A stretch of 37,638 bases of DNA, taken from positions 100,785-138,422 of the forward strand of contig JAAVEW010000009.1 of the NCBI GenBank assembly GCA_014801075.1, in the 5' to 3' direction. A model generated the notes under the pieces. That model searched no databases. It had not been told where the DNA came from and was given only the letters and a program-made list of their open reading frames with translations. Shown in pieces: positions 14,697 to 22,576 of this stretch (its first letter is position 1; each line of letters opens with the position of its first letter). The DNA is from Barnesiella sp. (lineage in GTDB: Bacteria > Bacteroidota > Bacteroidia > Bacteroidales > Muribaculaceae). The position numbers and the translations under genes are program-made.

Positions 14697-15605
14697 TTAT
14701 CCTCCTTTTTTTTGTGCGCGAGGGTGCGCAAGTTGATAATTTTGTTTCAGTTCACGGTACGATATATGTGTGTATATCTGGGTTGTTGATAGAGATGAGT
14801 GCCCCAGAAGCTGCTGCACGGCGTTGAGGTCAGCGCCGTTGTTGAGCATGTCGGAGGCGAAGGTGTGACGGAGCACGTGGGGTGAGCGTCGCGGGGCGTG
14901 GATTGCGTCGGGGTCGAGGATTTTGCCTACGATACTGTTGACGATGCGCGCATAGAGCGGCTGCCCGTCGGGGCGTGTCAGCAGTTGCGGGGCGTGGTCA
15001 ATCCCTTTCTCACGGCGGAGTGCCCGGTAGTGGTCAATCATACTCTTCAGCTCGTTACCAAAAGGTATCACTCTTTCTTTATTACGTTTGCCGAGCACTT
15101 TTAGTTCACCGCGCGAGGTGTCGATATTGCGGTCGAGGAGGCCTATCAGTTCGGCGCGGCGCATGCCGGTGGTGTAGAGCAGAGTGATAATCAATCGGTT
15201 GCGGCACTCGATGAGGTCGGTGGTGTCATACTCGCTGTCGAGCAGTGAATTTATTTCCTCGGAGCGGATAAAGGCGGGGAGTGTGGCGGTGGGGCGCGCT
15301 ATGGCTATGTCGACGGCGGGATTGCGGTCGGTGACGCCCATGAGCATGAGGTATTTGTAGAAGGAGCGGAGCGACTGCACTTTGCGGCGCAGCGTGCGGC
15401 GGTTGTCGCCACGGCGCGAGAGGGTGGCAATCCAGGCGCGTATGTCGCTGTTGGTGGCGTTGACGGGGTTGAAGTCGGTGCCCGCGGTGTTGCTGCAATA
15501 GTCGGCAAACTGTCGTATGTCGCGGGAATAAGACGAAACGGTGTGAACCGAATAATTCAGTTCACACCGCAAATATGTCAGATAACGTTCTACCATCATC
15601 GTCAT
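14697..15605 (-). CDS. xerC: Tyrosine recombinase XerC/XerD-like
   Basis: Xer recombinases resolve chromosome dimers at dif. The protein has the N-terminal SAM-like core-binding domain (about 5-90) and the catalytic domain. All catalytic residues are visible: R149 (TTGMRRAEL), K173 (LGKRNKE), H243 and R246 (SPHVLRHTFAS), H269 (LLGHSS) and nucleophile Y278 (TQIYTH). At about 300 residues it is normal for a housekeeping Xer, not an integron or element integrase. C versus D cannot be settled from sequence alone. The start could be 15605, 15599 or 15596. The adjacent hpf is typical for this phylum, but rpsU, the usual upstream partner, is 6.4 kb away. Confidence 0.93.
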   Translation of the reverse strand: MTMMVERYLTYLRCELNYSVHTVSSYSRDIRQFADYCSNTAGTDFNPVNATNSDIRAWIATLSRRGDNRRTLRRKVQSLRSFYKYLMLMGVTDRNPAVDIAIARPTATLPAFIRSEEINSLLDSEYDTTDLIECRNRLIITLLYTTGMRRAELIGLLDRNIDTSRGELKVLGKRNKERVIPFGNELKSMIDHYRALRREKGIDHAPQLLTRPDGQPLYARIVNSIVGKILDPDAIHAPRRSPHVLRHTFASDMLNNGADLNAVQQLLGHSSLSTTQIYTHISYRELKQNYQLAHPRAQKKGG

Positions 15606-15634
15606 GTTGTAACAATCTATAAGTCGGCTGCCCT

Positions 15635-15650
15635 GTGTGAAAAATCACAC
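15635..15650. promoter_or_regulatory. Short perfect palindrome upstream of xer
   Basis: gtgtga-aaaa-tcacac forms a 6-bp inverted repeat, 29 bp before the xer start and 82 bp after the end of the second methylase gene. It resembles a CRP/FNR-type half-site pair but with a 4-bp spacer. It could equally be a weak hairpin ending the restriction operon. The surrounding 15606-15732 gap has no other feature I can name. Confidence 0.35.
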
Positions 15651-15732
15651 TATCAGACAAGTGCAAAACTCAATTGAAACAATAGCGAAAATAGGTTTTA
15701 TTTCCCAATTATCCAAATTTTATGCAAGAAAA

Positions 15733-16614
15733 TCAGAATGGGAGGTCGTTACCATAGTCTGCTGAATCCTCCATAACTGTATTTAAGCAATTGTCTCCAA
15801 ATATTGGAGCCTGTTTGTGTAGTTTTTTCAGATACTCTGTTTTTTTTGCTATATCGTCAATCTCAATGCGACGATTTCTACTGAGTTCAAGATATTCCTT
15901 GCAGCAATCAATTCCCAAAAAACGCCTATTCAAGAGGTTGGCAGCTATTCCGGTGGTACTGCTCCCTGTAAAAGGATCGAGAATCCAAGCTCCGTCAGGT
16001 GTTGATGCCTGAATTACTCGAGACAAAATGCTTAGAGGTTTTTGGGTGGGATGTTTTCCCATTGATTTTTCCCAGGTTGCAATTGCCGGGAGTCGCCATA
16101 CATCTCGCATTTGTCGTCCACCATTAAGTTTTTTCATAAGTTCATAATTAAAGTAGTGGGGCGTTTTTGCTTCTTTCCGTGCCCAGATAAGGTATTCTGT
16201 GGAGAAAGTGAAGTATCGACATGATATATTTGGTGGCGGATTCGTTTTTTCCCAAGTAATGCAGTTGAGAATTTTGAAGTTTAATTCGGTGAGGCACCGA
16301 GCCACAAGGAAAATGTTATGGTAAGTTCCGCTTATCCATATTGTGGCATTATCTTTCATCTTATCGCGACAAGCAGCAATCCAGGTTTTATCGAATTGAT
16401 AATCCTCGTCGTATCCATGAGATTTATCCCAATCTCCTTTATTGACGCTTACAATTTTTCCACTCTGAACGCTAATTCCTCCGTTTGAAAGATGATATGG
16501 GGGGTCGGCGAAAATCATATCAAATTTAAAATCAAATGAATTTAACAATTTGACACAATCTCCGTGGAGCAGTGTGAATGCGCGGTCGTCGGATTTATAG
16601 TATGGAGTAAGCAT
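15733..16614 (-). CDS. DpnA-like adenine-N6 DNA methyltransferase (second methylase of a DpnII-type system)
   Basis: This 293-residue enzyme has beta-class motif order: the catalytic DPPY (37-40, IFADPPYHLSNGG) near the N-terminus and the AdoMet motif LDPFTGSSTTGIAA (about 212-225) near the C-terminus. The sequence resembles M2.DpnII (DpnA), which methylates adenine in GATC and can act on single-stranded DNA, helping protect incoming transforming DNA. It directly abuts the endonuclease stop (no intervening bases). Codon use is AT-rich compared with neighbouring genes. GATC specificity is inferred from the whole three-gene set. Confidence 0.9.
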   Translation of the reverse strand: MLTPYYKSDDRAFTLLHGDCVKLLNSFDFKFDMIFADPPYHLSNGGISVQSGKIVSVNKGDWDKSHGYDEDYQFDKTWIAACRDKMKDNATIWISGTYHNIFLVARCLTELNFKILNCITWEKTNPPPNISCRYFTFSTEYLIWARKEAKTPHYFNYELMKKLNGGRQMRDVWRLPAIATWEKSMGKHPTQKPLSILSRVIQASTPDGAWILDPFTGSSTTGIAANLLNRRFLGIDCCKEYLELSRNRRIEIDDIAKKTEYLKKLHKQAPIFGDNCLNTVMEDSADYGNDLPF

Positions 16615-17472
16615 TCAGACGAGAACCTGATTTATTATGCCGTTTTCAAGATCGGTTATACTATATAAGTTAGGTAAGATATCAAAAGTTTCTTTGAGAT
16701 TGTTCTTTGCTTTGAACCAACCACATCCATCAGTAAACCATACAAACTTAAAAGATTCGTGGTCAAGCGTTTCTGTGGTTAAAGTCTTGTAACTTCGTGC
16801 CGTTTCATTGAGTTTTGAGCCCTGGCTACTGTAGAAATTTGTTTCGATACCGTATATTTTATCTTTACCCTTGACGACAAAGTCAAATCTTTTTTCAGCC
16901 TTTCCGTTATTTGATATGCAGGATAGATCGATACCCCATTTCTGTTCTATTTCGTTGATATACATTTCTTTGAAGTAATCAACACCTTTGACAAATCCAG
17001 CTTCAATGAGGTATCGCTCAACAAGGTCTTCCATTAAATCGCCACCACGATTTTTACGACCGTTAGAGTCAAGGCCTACCTCGATACCGGTGACATAGTC
17101 AATAAGATTATTGACTATATGATTTTCGAGAAGATTAAAAAGGCCTGTTTTGCGCATAAATGTTGCATACTCTTCAACGGTATAGTTCATTTTGTCAAAT
17201 TTGAATGAGAACTGCCCATCTCCATCCATTGCCATAATCTCGAGTTCTCTTTTCGCGAGCAGAATTGGAATACACTTTAGTGTTTCCGGATAATCGATAA
17301 GAATTTTTTTGAATTCATTTTCTATATCTTTGGAGCCTACAAGCGAGTTAAGAATACATAAGGGTATCTTTATCTGGTCGGTATTCTTATAAACCTTTTC
17401 AAAATCGACATAATATTTAAAGTCGGCTATGGACGGGCGAAAATTGCTAATCCAGGTATTGAAATCTCTCAT
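16615..17472 (-). CDS. DpnII/MboI-type restriction endonuclease
   Basis: The 285-residue protein closely follows the pattern I recall for R.DpnII: an N-terminal YYVDFEKVYKN, SLVGSKDIENEF, NLIDYVTGIEVGLDSNGRKN, and the core KRFDFVVKGKDKIYGIETNF followed by SQGSKLNETARSYKT. The catalytic PD-(D/E)xK-like residues are probably D197 and E210-x-N212. The C-terminal ETFDILPNLY also matches. It should cut unmethylated GATC. It sits between the two methylases with 12 bp to the upstream one and no gap to the downstream one, so the three are one operon. Confidence 0.94.
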   Translation of the reverse strand: MRDFNTWISNFRPSIADFKYYVDFEKVYKNTDQIKIPLCILNSLVGSKDIENEFKKILIDYPETLKCIPILLAKRELEIMAMDGDGQFSFKFDKMNYTVEEYATFMRKTGLFNLLENHIVNNLIDYVTGIEVGLDSNGRKNRGGDLMEDLVERYLIEAGFVKGVDYFKEMYINEIEQKWGIDLSCISNNGKAEKRFDFVVKGKDKIYGIETNFYSSQGSKLNETARSYKTLTTETLDHESFKFVWFTDGCGWFKAKNNLKETFDILPNLYSITDLENGIINQVLV

Positions 17473-17484
17473 TTTATCGTGGTA

Positions 17485-18393
17485 TCAGTGGTTGACAATA
17501 TTTGAAATAATAATTTCTGAGACGGAGCCTCGTTTGTCGGCCTTGGAATTAATAGCTCGTGGGGCTGCAACACGTTTTATATGAAAATCACTGTAAAGAT
17601 CATCAAAAAAGTTATCATCATTTTTTTCATTCTTTGGGTCGGAATTGCTTGCAATAAATGACGATTTTTTAGTTGATATTCTTTGGCAGAAGTTGCTTAA
17701 CCGAGTTTGTTCGCTGTCGTCAAATCCATCTTTGGAATAAGAAGTGAATGCGGATGTTTCGTTCAGCGGCCGGTAGGGAGGATCGAAGTAAAAGAGCGTA
17801 TATTCATCTGCATATATTTCGGTTTGCTCAAAATCTCCACACAAAATTTCAACCTTTGCGAGTAGTTGCGAGTCGGCACGTAATGTTTCTTCATCGCATA
17901 TACGTGGAGCTTTGTAACTACCATGAGGTACGTTGAAATTTCCTTTTGAATTTACTCTATAAAGTCCATTAAAACAAGTGCGATTTAGGAATATAAACAG
18001 AGCCGCAGTCTCTATCTCAGAATTATCCCCGTTATTATAGCGGTTGCGTTGGGTTAAATAGAATGATTTCCTTTCGATATCATTAAGAGGTAGATAGGAG
18101 TTTTGAAGTCGTCTCAATTCGATTATCAGATTTTCGACATCATTTTGAATGACTCTGTAAGTGCATATAAGCTGTGCATTGATATCATTAATAACAGCTT
18201 TAGATATATTGGGATATTCCTGAAGAATCCAAAAAAGGACTGCTCCTCCACCAACAAACGGTTCAATGTAAGTAAAAGATTTAATTTTAGAAAGGTTCTG
18301 AGGCAGAATGTTTTTAATCTCATCAATTAGACGAGTCTTTCCCCCCGCCCATTTTAGAAACGGTTTTGCCTGAAGTGATTCTGTTTTTTTCAT
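17485..18393 (-). CDS. Dam-type adenine-N6 DNA methyltransferase (first methylase of a DpnII-type system)
   Basis: This 302-residue alpha-class (D12 family) enzyme has the AdoMet-binding KPFLKWAGGKTRLIDEI (about 10-26) and IEPFVGGGAVLFW (about 43-55). The target-recognition segment FLNRTCFNGLYRVNSKGNFN (about 135-154) is of the Dam/DpnM type. The catalytic motif is YFDPPYRPL (DPPY at 204-207). It should methylate the A of GATC and protect the host. It leads the three-gene operon, in line with the need to methylate before cutting. The order here is methylase, endonuclease, second methylase; in S. pneumoniae DpnII the endonuclease is last. Confidence 0.95.
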   Translation of the reverse strand: MKKTESLQAKPFLKWAGGKTRLIDEIKNILPQNLSKIKSFTYIEPFVGGGAVLFWILQEYPNISKAVINDINAQLICTYRVIQNDVENLIIELRRLQNSYLPLNDIERKSFYLTQRNRYNNGDNSEIETAALFIFLNRTCFNGLYRVNSKGNFNVPHGSYKAPRICDEETLRADSQLLAKVEILCGDFEQTEIYADEYTLFYFDPPYRPLNETSAFTSYSKDGFDDSEQTRLSNFCQRISTKKSSFIASNSDPKNEKNDDNFFDDLYSDFHIKRVAAPRAINSKADKRGSVSEIIISNIVNH

Positions 18394-18410
18394 AAATCTT
18401 TATATCGCTA

Positions 18411-18418
18411 CAAATATA
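18411..18418 (-). promoter_or_regulatory. Candidate -7 element for the restriction-modification operon
   Basis: TATATTTG on the minus strand (18418 to 18411), 18 bp before the first methylase's ATG, fits the Bacteroidetes TAnnTTTG motif. No TTTG is found at the -33 position, so this is a weak call. Confidence 0.35.
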
Positions 18419-18462
18419 GTGTTTTTTTATTAAATAGGGAGCTTCAGCGAGGCATTAAGTTA

Positions 18463-18497
18463 AACCGGGCAGCGGAGAATTGTTCCGTTGCCCGGTT
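18463..18497. terminator. Hairpin terminator between the T9SS-protein gene and the restriction operon
   Basis: A 14-bp stem with one G-T wobble, aaccgggcagcgga (18463-18476) and tccgttgcccggtt (18484-18497), has a 7-base loop. It lies 110 bp past the stop of the leftward T9SS gene and is followed on that strand by ttaacttaa. It should separate that transcript from the restriction operon's promoter. Confidence 0.65.
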
Positions 18498-18606
18498 TTG
18501 GTTGGTGTTGTTTCCTCTTTTTGGGATATGCCCCACTTTTATACGGGGATAGCATGAGGATGGGATGTGTTACCCTTTGGATGGGGGTGTTATCCTCCCG
18601 TGGGGG

Positions 18607-21600
18607 TTAGAGGATGATTTTGGCGGTTTGGGTGCCGGCTTTTATGAGGTAGGCGCCGGGGGTGAGGGTGAAGGTGGTGCGGGCGGCGGTGCGGGTGGCT
18701 ATCAGGCGGCCGTCGGCGGTGTAGACTGCGATGGGGAGGGTGGTGGTGGAGTCTACGGTGACGGTGCCGTTGGCAGTGGTGATGCTGATGCCGTCGGTGC
18801 CTGCGAGGATGGTGTCAAGGCCGCTCGATTTGTCGGTGACGCGGATGTTGTCGACGTAGATGAACTTCATGCCGCCGAGACACTCACCGAGCAGACCGAG
18901 ACGCACGTTCTTGCTCTTGTACTCGGTAAGGGGTGCGGTCACTTCAACCCAGTCGTCGGGGGCGTTGTCGACCGATGCGAGGTTGACCCACTCGCCGTTG
19001 TCCTTCCGGGCCTGGAGGGTGAGGATGGTGTTGCCGCCGGGGAGGTAGACGTAGGCTGATACTACGGGTTCTGCGGCGTTGGAGATGTCGATTTTCGGGC
19101 CGGCCCAGCGGCTTGCGGCTGCCGAGTAGGCTGTCATGTCGGCTGCGCCGCCGTCGTTGTCCTGTGTGTTGTCGGCGCGTGCGGCCCATGAGGTGTCGCT
19201 GCTCTTGCCCGATACGACCTCTTTAATCCAGGGAGATGTTGAGGCTGCTGCTCCGGGGAATGACTCTACGTAGGGAAGAGAGTAGGGGAGGCCGGAGAGT
19301 ATCTCGTTGGAGGCTGTGGCGGGGGTGAGGGCTTCGTCGCTGTAGGATGCTGCAACTTTGACCGAGTAGAGAGCCTGCGCACCGTCGGCGGGGATGTCGA
19401 TGGTGGCGTTGGCTGCGCGGATACCGCCCTTGATTATTGCGCGGCCGGCAGCGTCGGTGATGTTGTAGACAACGTTGCGGGGGTTGACGAAGCCGCCGTT
19501 GACGCCGTCGATTGACTGTGTCCAGCTTACGAGGGCGGTACCGTTGTTATTGTCGGTGATAGTTACCTCGGCGGGTGCTACGGGAGCGTCAACGCCGACG
19601 TAGAGGGTAGTGGCGACGGGTTCGCCTGCGCCTTTGTCGTTGGCGAATGTGGCGGTGTAGGTGTAGTTGCCGGCTTCGGCGATGTCGGTGTCGTCAAACT
19701 CTACGACTGCGCCGGGAGCGGCTTCGCCTGCATAAACCTCGCTATCGCCGCGCTTCACGCTGAGTGAGAGCATTGCGTCATCGGCGAGGGGTTCGCCGGC
19801 TGCGGTAGCCACGGGAGCGACGACGCTTAAGTGGGCGCTGAGAGCGCCTTCGTCACCGGCAGTGACTTTGAAAGCGGCGGCTTCGGCAGGAACGGCTGTC
19901 GATTTACCGGCCGAGAGAACCACGTTGTCGATGGTGAATGTGCCCATTGACTTTTCGCTGGTGAGGTGGAAACCGATGTAATACTTGCCGTCGGTGGCGG
20001 GTGAGATAATCACTTTATGGTTGTCGACCGAGGTAGAGGTGTTGGCGTATGTGAAGGGCTCGTCGGTAACGGGAGTGGCCGCTTCGGCTGTGGGAGCGGT
20101 GGCGAGGACTACGTCAACGAGGTTGATGTAGCGGGCGTTGGTGCCGTAGCCGTCGAAGCTGAGTTCGTAGCTGCAGTCGCTCTTGAGGTTGAAGCAGGGG
20201 GTGAAGAGGTAGTCGTCGGCGCCGGTGGTTGTTGACTGGCGGTATTTGGCTGACTTCACGGAGTAGTACCAGGTGTTGGCGTCGTTGTTGGCGTCGACTA
20301 TGGTGTAGAGGTCGAGAGCGTTGGCGAGGTCGAAATCCTGAGCGTAGGGGGGATTGATGGCTGAACCTGTAATAACTGAGTTGGAGGAAGCGGCATCACC
20401 CTCTACGTCGCCGTTGACGGTGGTAACGGTGAAGTATGTGCTGCGGAGGGTGTCGTCGTCGATTGTCTCGGTGTAGGTGGTGGAGTCGTGGGCGGGGGCT
20501 ACAACGATGTCGTCGGGCATGCGGCGCACGATGTAGCGGTAGCCTTCGGCAGCGGTCAGACCGTTGAAGTAGCCTTCAGCGGGGGCGTCCCAAGAGAGGG
20601 TGCTGACGCCGTCGGCGTGGGTGAGCTTGAGGTTGCCTACTGCTTTCATCTTGTCATAACCGATATACACGTCGGCCACGGCTTCAGGACCTGCGATGCT
20701 GCCTGAGGCTGCGGCAATTGATACCTCGGCCTGCTGCGATGCGTCGAGAGCAACGGATTGAGATACGCGGGCGCCTGCTGCGGCTGTGCCCTGCAGGGTG
20801 GTTTCGGCATTGCCTTTGACGGTTATGGTCCAGCTGAGGTCACCTGCGATGGCGCTGCCGTCGTAGGAGGTGGAGGGCATGTCGAATGCTATCTCTACGT
20901 TGTAGGGCGCCGAGGGGGTGAGAGTAAGATTGGAGGGGGCGGAGGGAGCGTTGTCGGCAAACTCGGAGGGGTTGATTGTGGGCGCTACCACTTCGTCGCC
21001 GTTGGGGAAGTCACCTACGTAGGTGGCTTTGGCGGTGGTGAGGTCGACGGTGTAGATTGCGGCCTGCTCGGTCTGCGTGTTGGCAAACCAGTAGAAAGTG
21101 CCGTCGGCGGGGTTGATGATGGCGCACTGGTCGTAGTAGGGGCGCACGCCGGTGTCGCCGATGAGAGTCTGGTTGCCGGTGGCCTTGTCGACTTTCACGA
21201 GGAAACCGCCATCGGTTGATGTAGTGGATGAGCTTGAGGTGATGCCCCAGAGCTGACCGTCGTTGTCAAAGGCCATGGCGATGAGGGGTGCCTGCATGTC
21301 GCCTACGACAGTCTTGACGTTGTTGTCGACGTCCCAGGTTTTCAGTTTGGTGTAGAGGAGTTTTTCGCCCTCGTTGTATTCGTAGCCCGAGCAGTAGACG
21401 GTACCGTCTGTGGGGTCGACGGCGCTCGAGGTTGCCATGTGGCTGTAGCACACGCCGAGGTCGTAGCCCATTGAGGTGGATTTGATACGCTCGCCGGTGG
21501 TGAGGTCGTAGACGTAGTAGTAGGCGGTGTTGACCCAGCCGTAGTCGATAGTGCCGTAGAATGTGTAGAGTTTGTTGTCAATAGCGACGCTGCCGCCGTT

Positions 21601-21816
21601 GGCGTAGAGCGGCGAGATGGAGGTGAGCAGACGGCGCTCCACGGGGTTGGTCACGCTGTAGGAGTAGAGTCCGAGTTTGGCGTCGTTCTTGTCGTTGTCA
21701 TACATGAGCACGCCTTTGACCCTGAGGTTTTCGAGCGAAGCCGAGCGGGCGGGGCCTGCCATTACGGAGGTGGCACCCATCAGGGCGGCTATCGCGGTGG
21801 TGATTATAATTTTCAT
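18607..21816 (-). CDS. Large secreted multidomain protein with type IX secretion sorting domain
   Basis: The 1069-residue protein has a signal peptide (MKIIITTAIAALMGATSVMA). A 260-residue N-terminal region follows with repeated YSYSVTNP / VDNKLYTFYGTIDYGW-type strands, propeller-like. Next are fibronectin type III-like modules (about 285-475), a jelly-roll choice-of-anchor J-like module (about 483-640, starting PPYAQDFDLANALDLY), more Fn3-like modules, and a second jelly-roll (about 850-1000, starting LPYVESFPGAA and ending FIYVDNIRVTDK). The final 60 residues (IAVYTADGRLI ... LTPGAYLIKAGTQTAKIIL) are a type A T9SS sorting domain. It is probably a cell-surface adhesin or glycan/protein-binding factor; no enzyme motif is visible. 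Confidence 0.85.
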   Translation of the reverse strand: MKIIITTAIAALMGATSVMAGPARSASLENLRVKGVLMYDNDKNDAKLGLYSYSVTNPVERRLLTSISPLYANGGSVAIDNKLYTFYGTIDYGWVNTAYYYVYDLTTGERIKSTSMGYDLGVCYSHMATSSAVDPTDGTVYCSGYEYNEGEKLLYTKLKTWDVDNNVKTVVGDMQAPLIAMAFDNDGQLWGITSSSSTTSTDGGFLVKVDKATGNQTLIGDTGVRPYYDQCAIINPADGTFYWFANTQTEQAAIYTVDLTTAKATYVGDFPNGDEVVAPTINPSEFADNAPSAPSNLTLTPSAPYNVEIAFDMPSTSYDGSAIAGDLSWTITVKGNAETTLQGTAAAGARVSQSVALDASQQAEVSIAAASGSIAGPEAVADVYIGYDKMKAVGNLKLTHADGVSTLSWDAPAEGYFNGLTAAEGYRYIVRRMPDDIVVAPAHDSTTYTETIDDDTLRSTYFTVTTVNGDVEGDAASSNSVITGSAINPPYAQDFDLANALDLYTIVDANNDANTWYYSVKSAKYRQSTTTGADDYLFTPCFNLKSDCSYELSFDGYGTNARYINLVDVVLATAPTAEAATPVTDEPFTYANTSTSVDNHKVIISPATDGKYYIGFHLTSEKSMGTFTIDNVVLSAGKSTAVPAEAAAFKVTAGDEGALSAHLSVVAPVATAAGEPLADDAMLSLSVKRGDSEVYAGEAAPGAVVEFDDTDIAEAGNYTYTATFANDKGAGEPVATTLYVGVDAPVAPAEVTITDNNNGTALVSWTQSIDGVNGGFVNPRNVVYNITDAAGRAIIKGGIRAANATIDIPADGAQALYSVKVAASYSDEALTPATASNEILSGLPYSLPYVESFPGAAASTSPWIKEVVSGKSSDTSWAARADNTQDNDGGAADMTAYSAAASRWAGPKIDISNAAEPVVSAYVYLPGGNTILTLQARKDNGEWVNLASVDNAPDDWVEVTAPLTEYKSKNVRLGLLGECLGGMKFIYVDNIRVTDKSSGLDTILAGTDGISITTANGTVTVDSTTTLPIAVYTADGRLIATRTAARTTFTLTPGAYLIKAGTQTAKIIL

Positions 21817-21901
21817 CAGGTTGAAATGTGATGTGAATAAGTATCTGTTTAAAATAATTTTGAACAGTTACTTATGTGATATGAATATAGGTATTTGGTA
21901 T

Positions 21902-21960
21902 AAAAAAATCACCAAGACGTGGGTGTTTCAAAGCTTTAAAGCATCCCCGCGTCTTGGTGA
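21902..21960 (-). terminator. Rho-independent terminator of rpsU
   Basis: Read on the minus strand, tcaccaagacgcgggg pairs with cccacgtcttggtga across an AT-rich loop, then attttttt follows. It lies 73 bp after the rpsU stop codon and 86 bp before the T9SS gene's start, so the two genes are separate transcripts. Confidence 0.85.
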
Positions 21961-22032
21961 AATGTATAGTTGAAAGAGTAGTGCGAATCATAGCGGTCGC
22001 GCTACTGCGTATCTGAAAGTCGGGAAGGAGTA

Positions 22033-22224
22033 TTATTCCTCAACAGTGCGAAGTTTCTGAACGTAAACCGCTTTCATCATTTTCTTGCGGTTGGTTACAG
22101 AGGGCTTCTGGAAAGCCTGACGGCTGCGAAGCTCTTTAACGATGCCGGTTTTCTCAAATTTGCGTTTGAATTTCTTAAGCGCTTTTTCGATGTTCTCTCC
22201 TTCTTTAACTTGTACGATAATCAT
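22033..22224 (-). CDS. rpsU: 30S ribosomal protein bS21
   Basis: The 63-residue protein MIIVQVKEGENIEKALKKFKR... is a standard Bacteroidetes bS21, with the basic helix FEKTGIVKELRSRQAFQKPS. bS21 sits at the 30S platform near the anti-Shine-Dalgarno end of 16S rRNA. It has its own promoter at 22290-22320 and its own terminator. In related genomes I recall xer and hpf directly downstream; here the T9SS gene and the restriction island intervene. Confidence 0.95.
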   Translation of the reverse strand: MIIVQVKEGENIEKALKKFKRKFEKTGIVKELRSRQAFQKPSVTNRKKMMKAVYVQKLRTVEE

Positions 22225-22289
22225 ATCAGTGATTTTGTTTTAGTATTGGTTTTTGATTAATTTACAATTTTTTATGCGTTTTGCGGGGG

Positions 22290-22320
22290 CAAAATTAAGC
22301 ATAGTTTTCGACACGACAAA
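22290..22320 (-). promoter_or_regulatory. Bacteroidetes sigma-ABfr-type promoter of rpsU
   Basis: Minus strand TTTG (22320-22317), 19 bp, TAATTTTG (22297-22290). This matches the TTTG/TAnnTTTG consensus exactly and lies 66 bp before the rpsU start. Confidence 0.75.
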
Positions 22321-22516
22321 ACTTTTTCGCTTGATTTTTCGCGTATTGCGAAATAATTTTTGCGATTTAACATGTTGTCATATCGGCCGTAGCGGCGCTG
22401 CGGGCGCTGACTTCGGCTCTATGTCAGGCTCGACGGGTGCGAGCCGTTACTGAGGTTGATGTTTTCGGGTTATCTTTTCAGTTGATGTATGCCACCTCCA
22501 ATCCGTATAAAAATAT

Positions 22517-22555
22517 GTATATTAATAATGTATATTAATATTAGGTATATTAATA
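22517..22555. repeat. Three copies of gtatattaata
   Basis: Identical 11-mers at 22517-22527, 22530-22540 and 22545-22555, just beyond the asnS 3' end. The AT-rich block stands out from the GC-rich surroundings. No role is apparent. Confidence 0.8.
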
Positions 22556-22576
22556 ATGTGTACTGATATCGATTGA

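Larger units (their letters stand above)
22225..22576. other. Intergenic region between rpsU and asnS
   Basis: This 352-bp gap holds the rpsU promoter (22290-22320), a small hairpin ggctcg-acgggtg-cgagcc near 22428-22446, and the AT-rich triple repeat at 22517-22555. I see no additional gene; short open frames here lack any protein-like pattern. Confidence 0.6.

Noticed and set aside
15606-18462. Insertion sequence or integrase that brought in the restriction system
   Set aside because: No transposase, terminal inverted repeats or flanking direct repeats were found; the neighbouring Xer is the housekeeping type.
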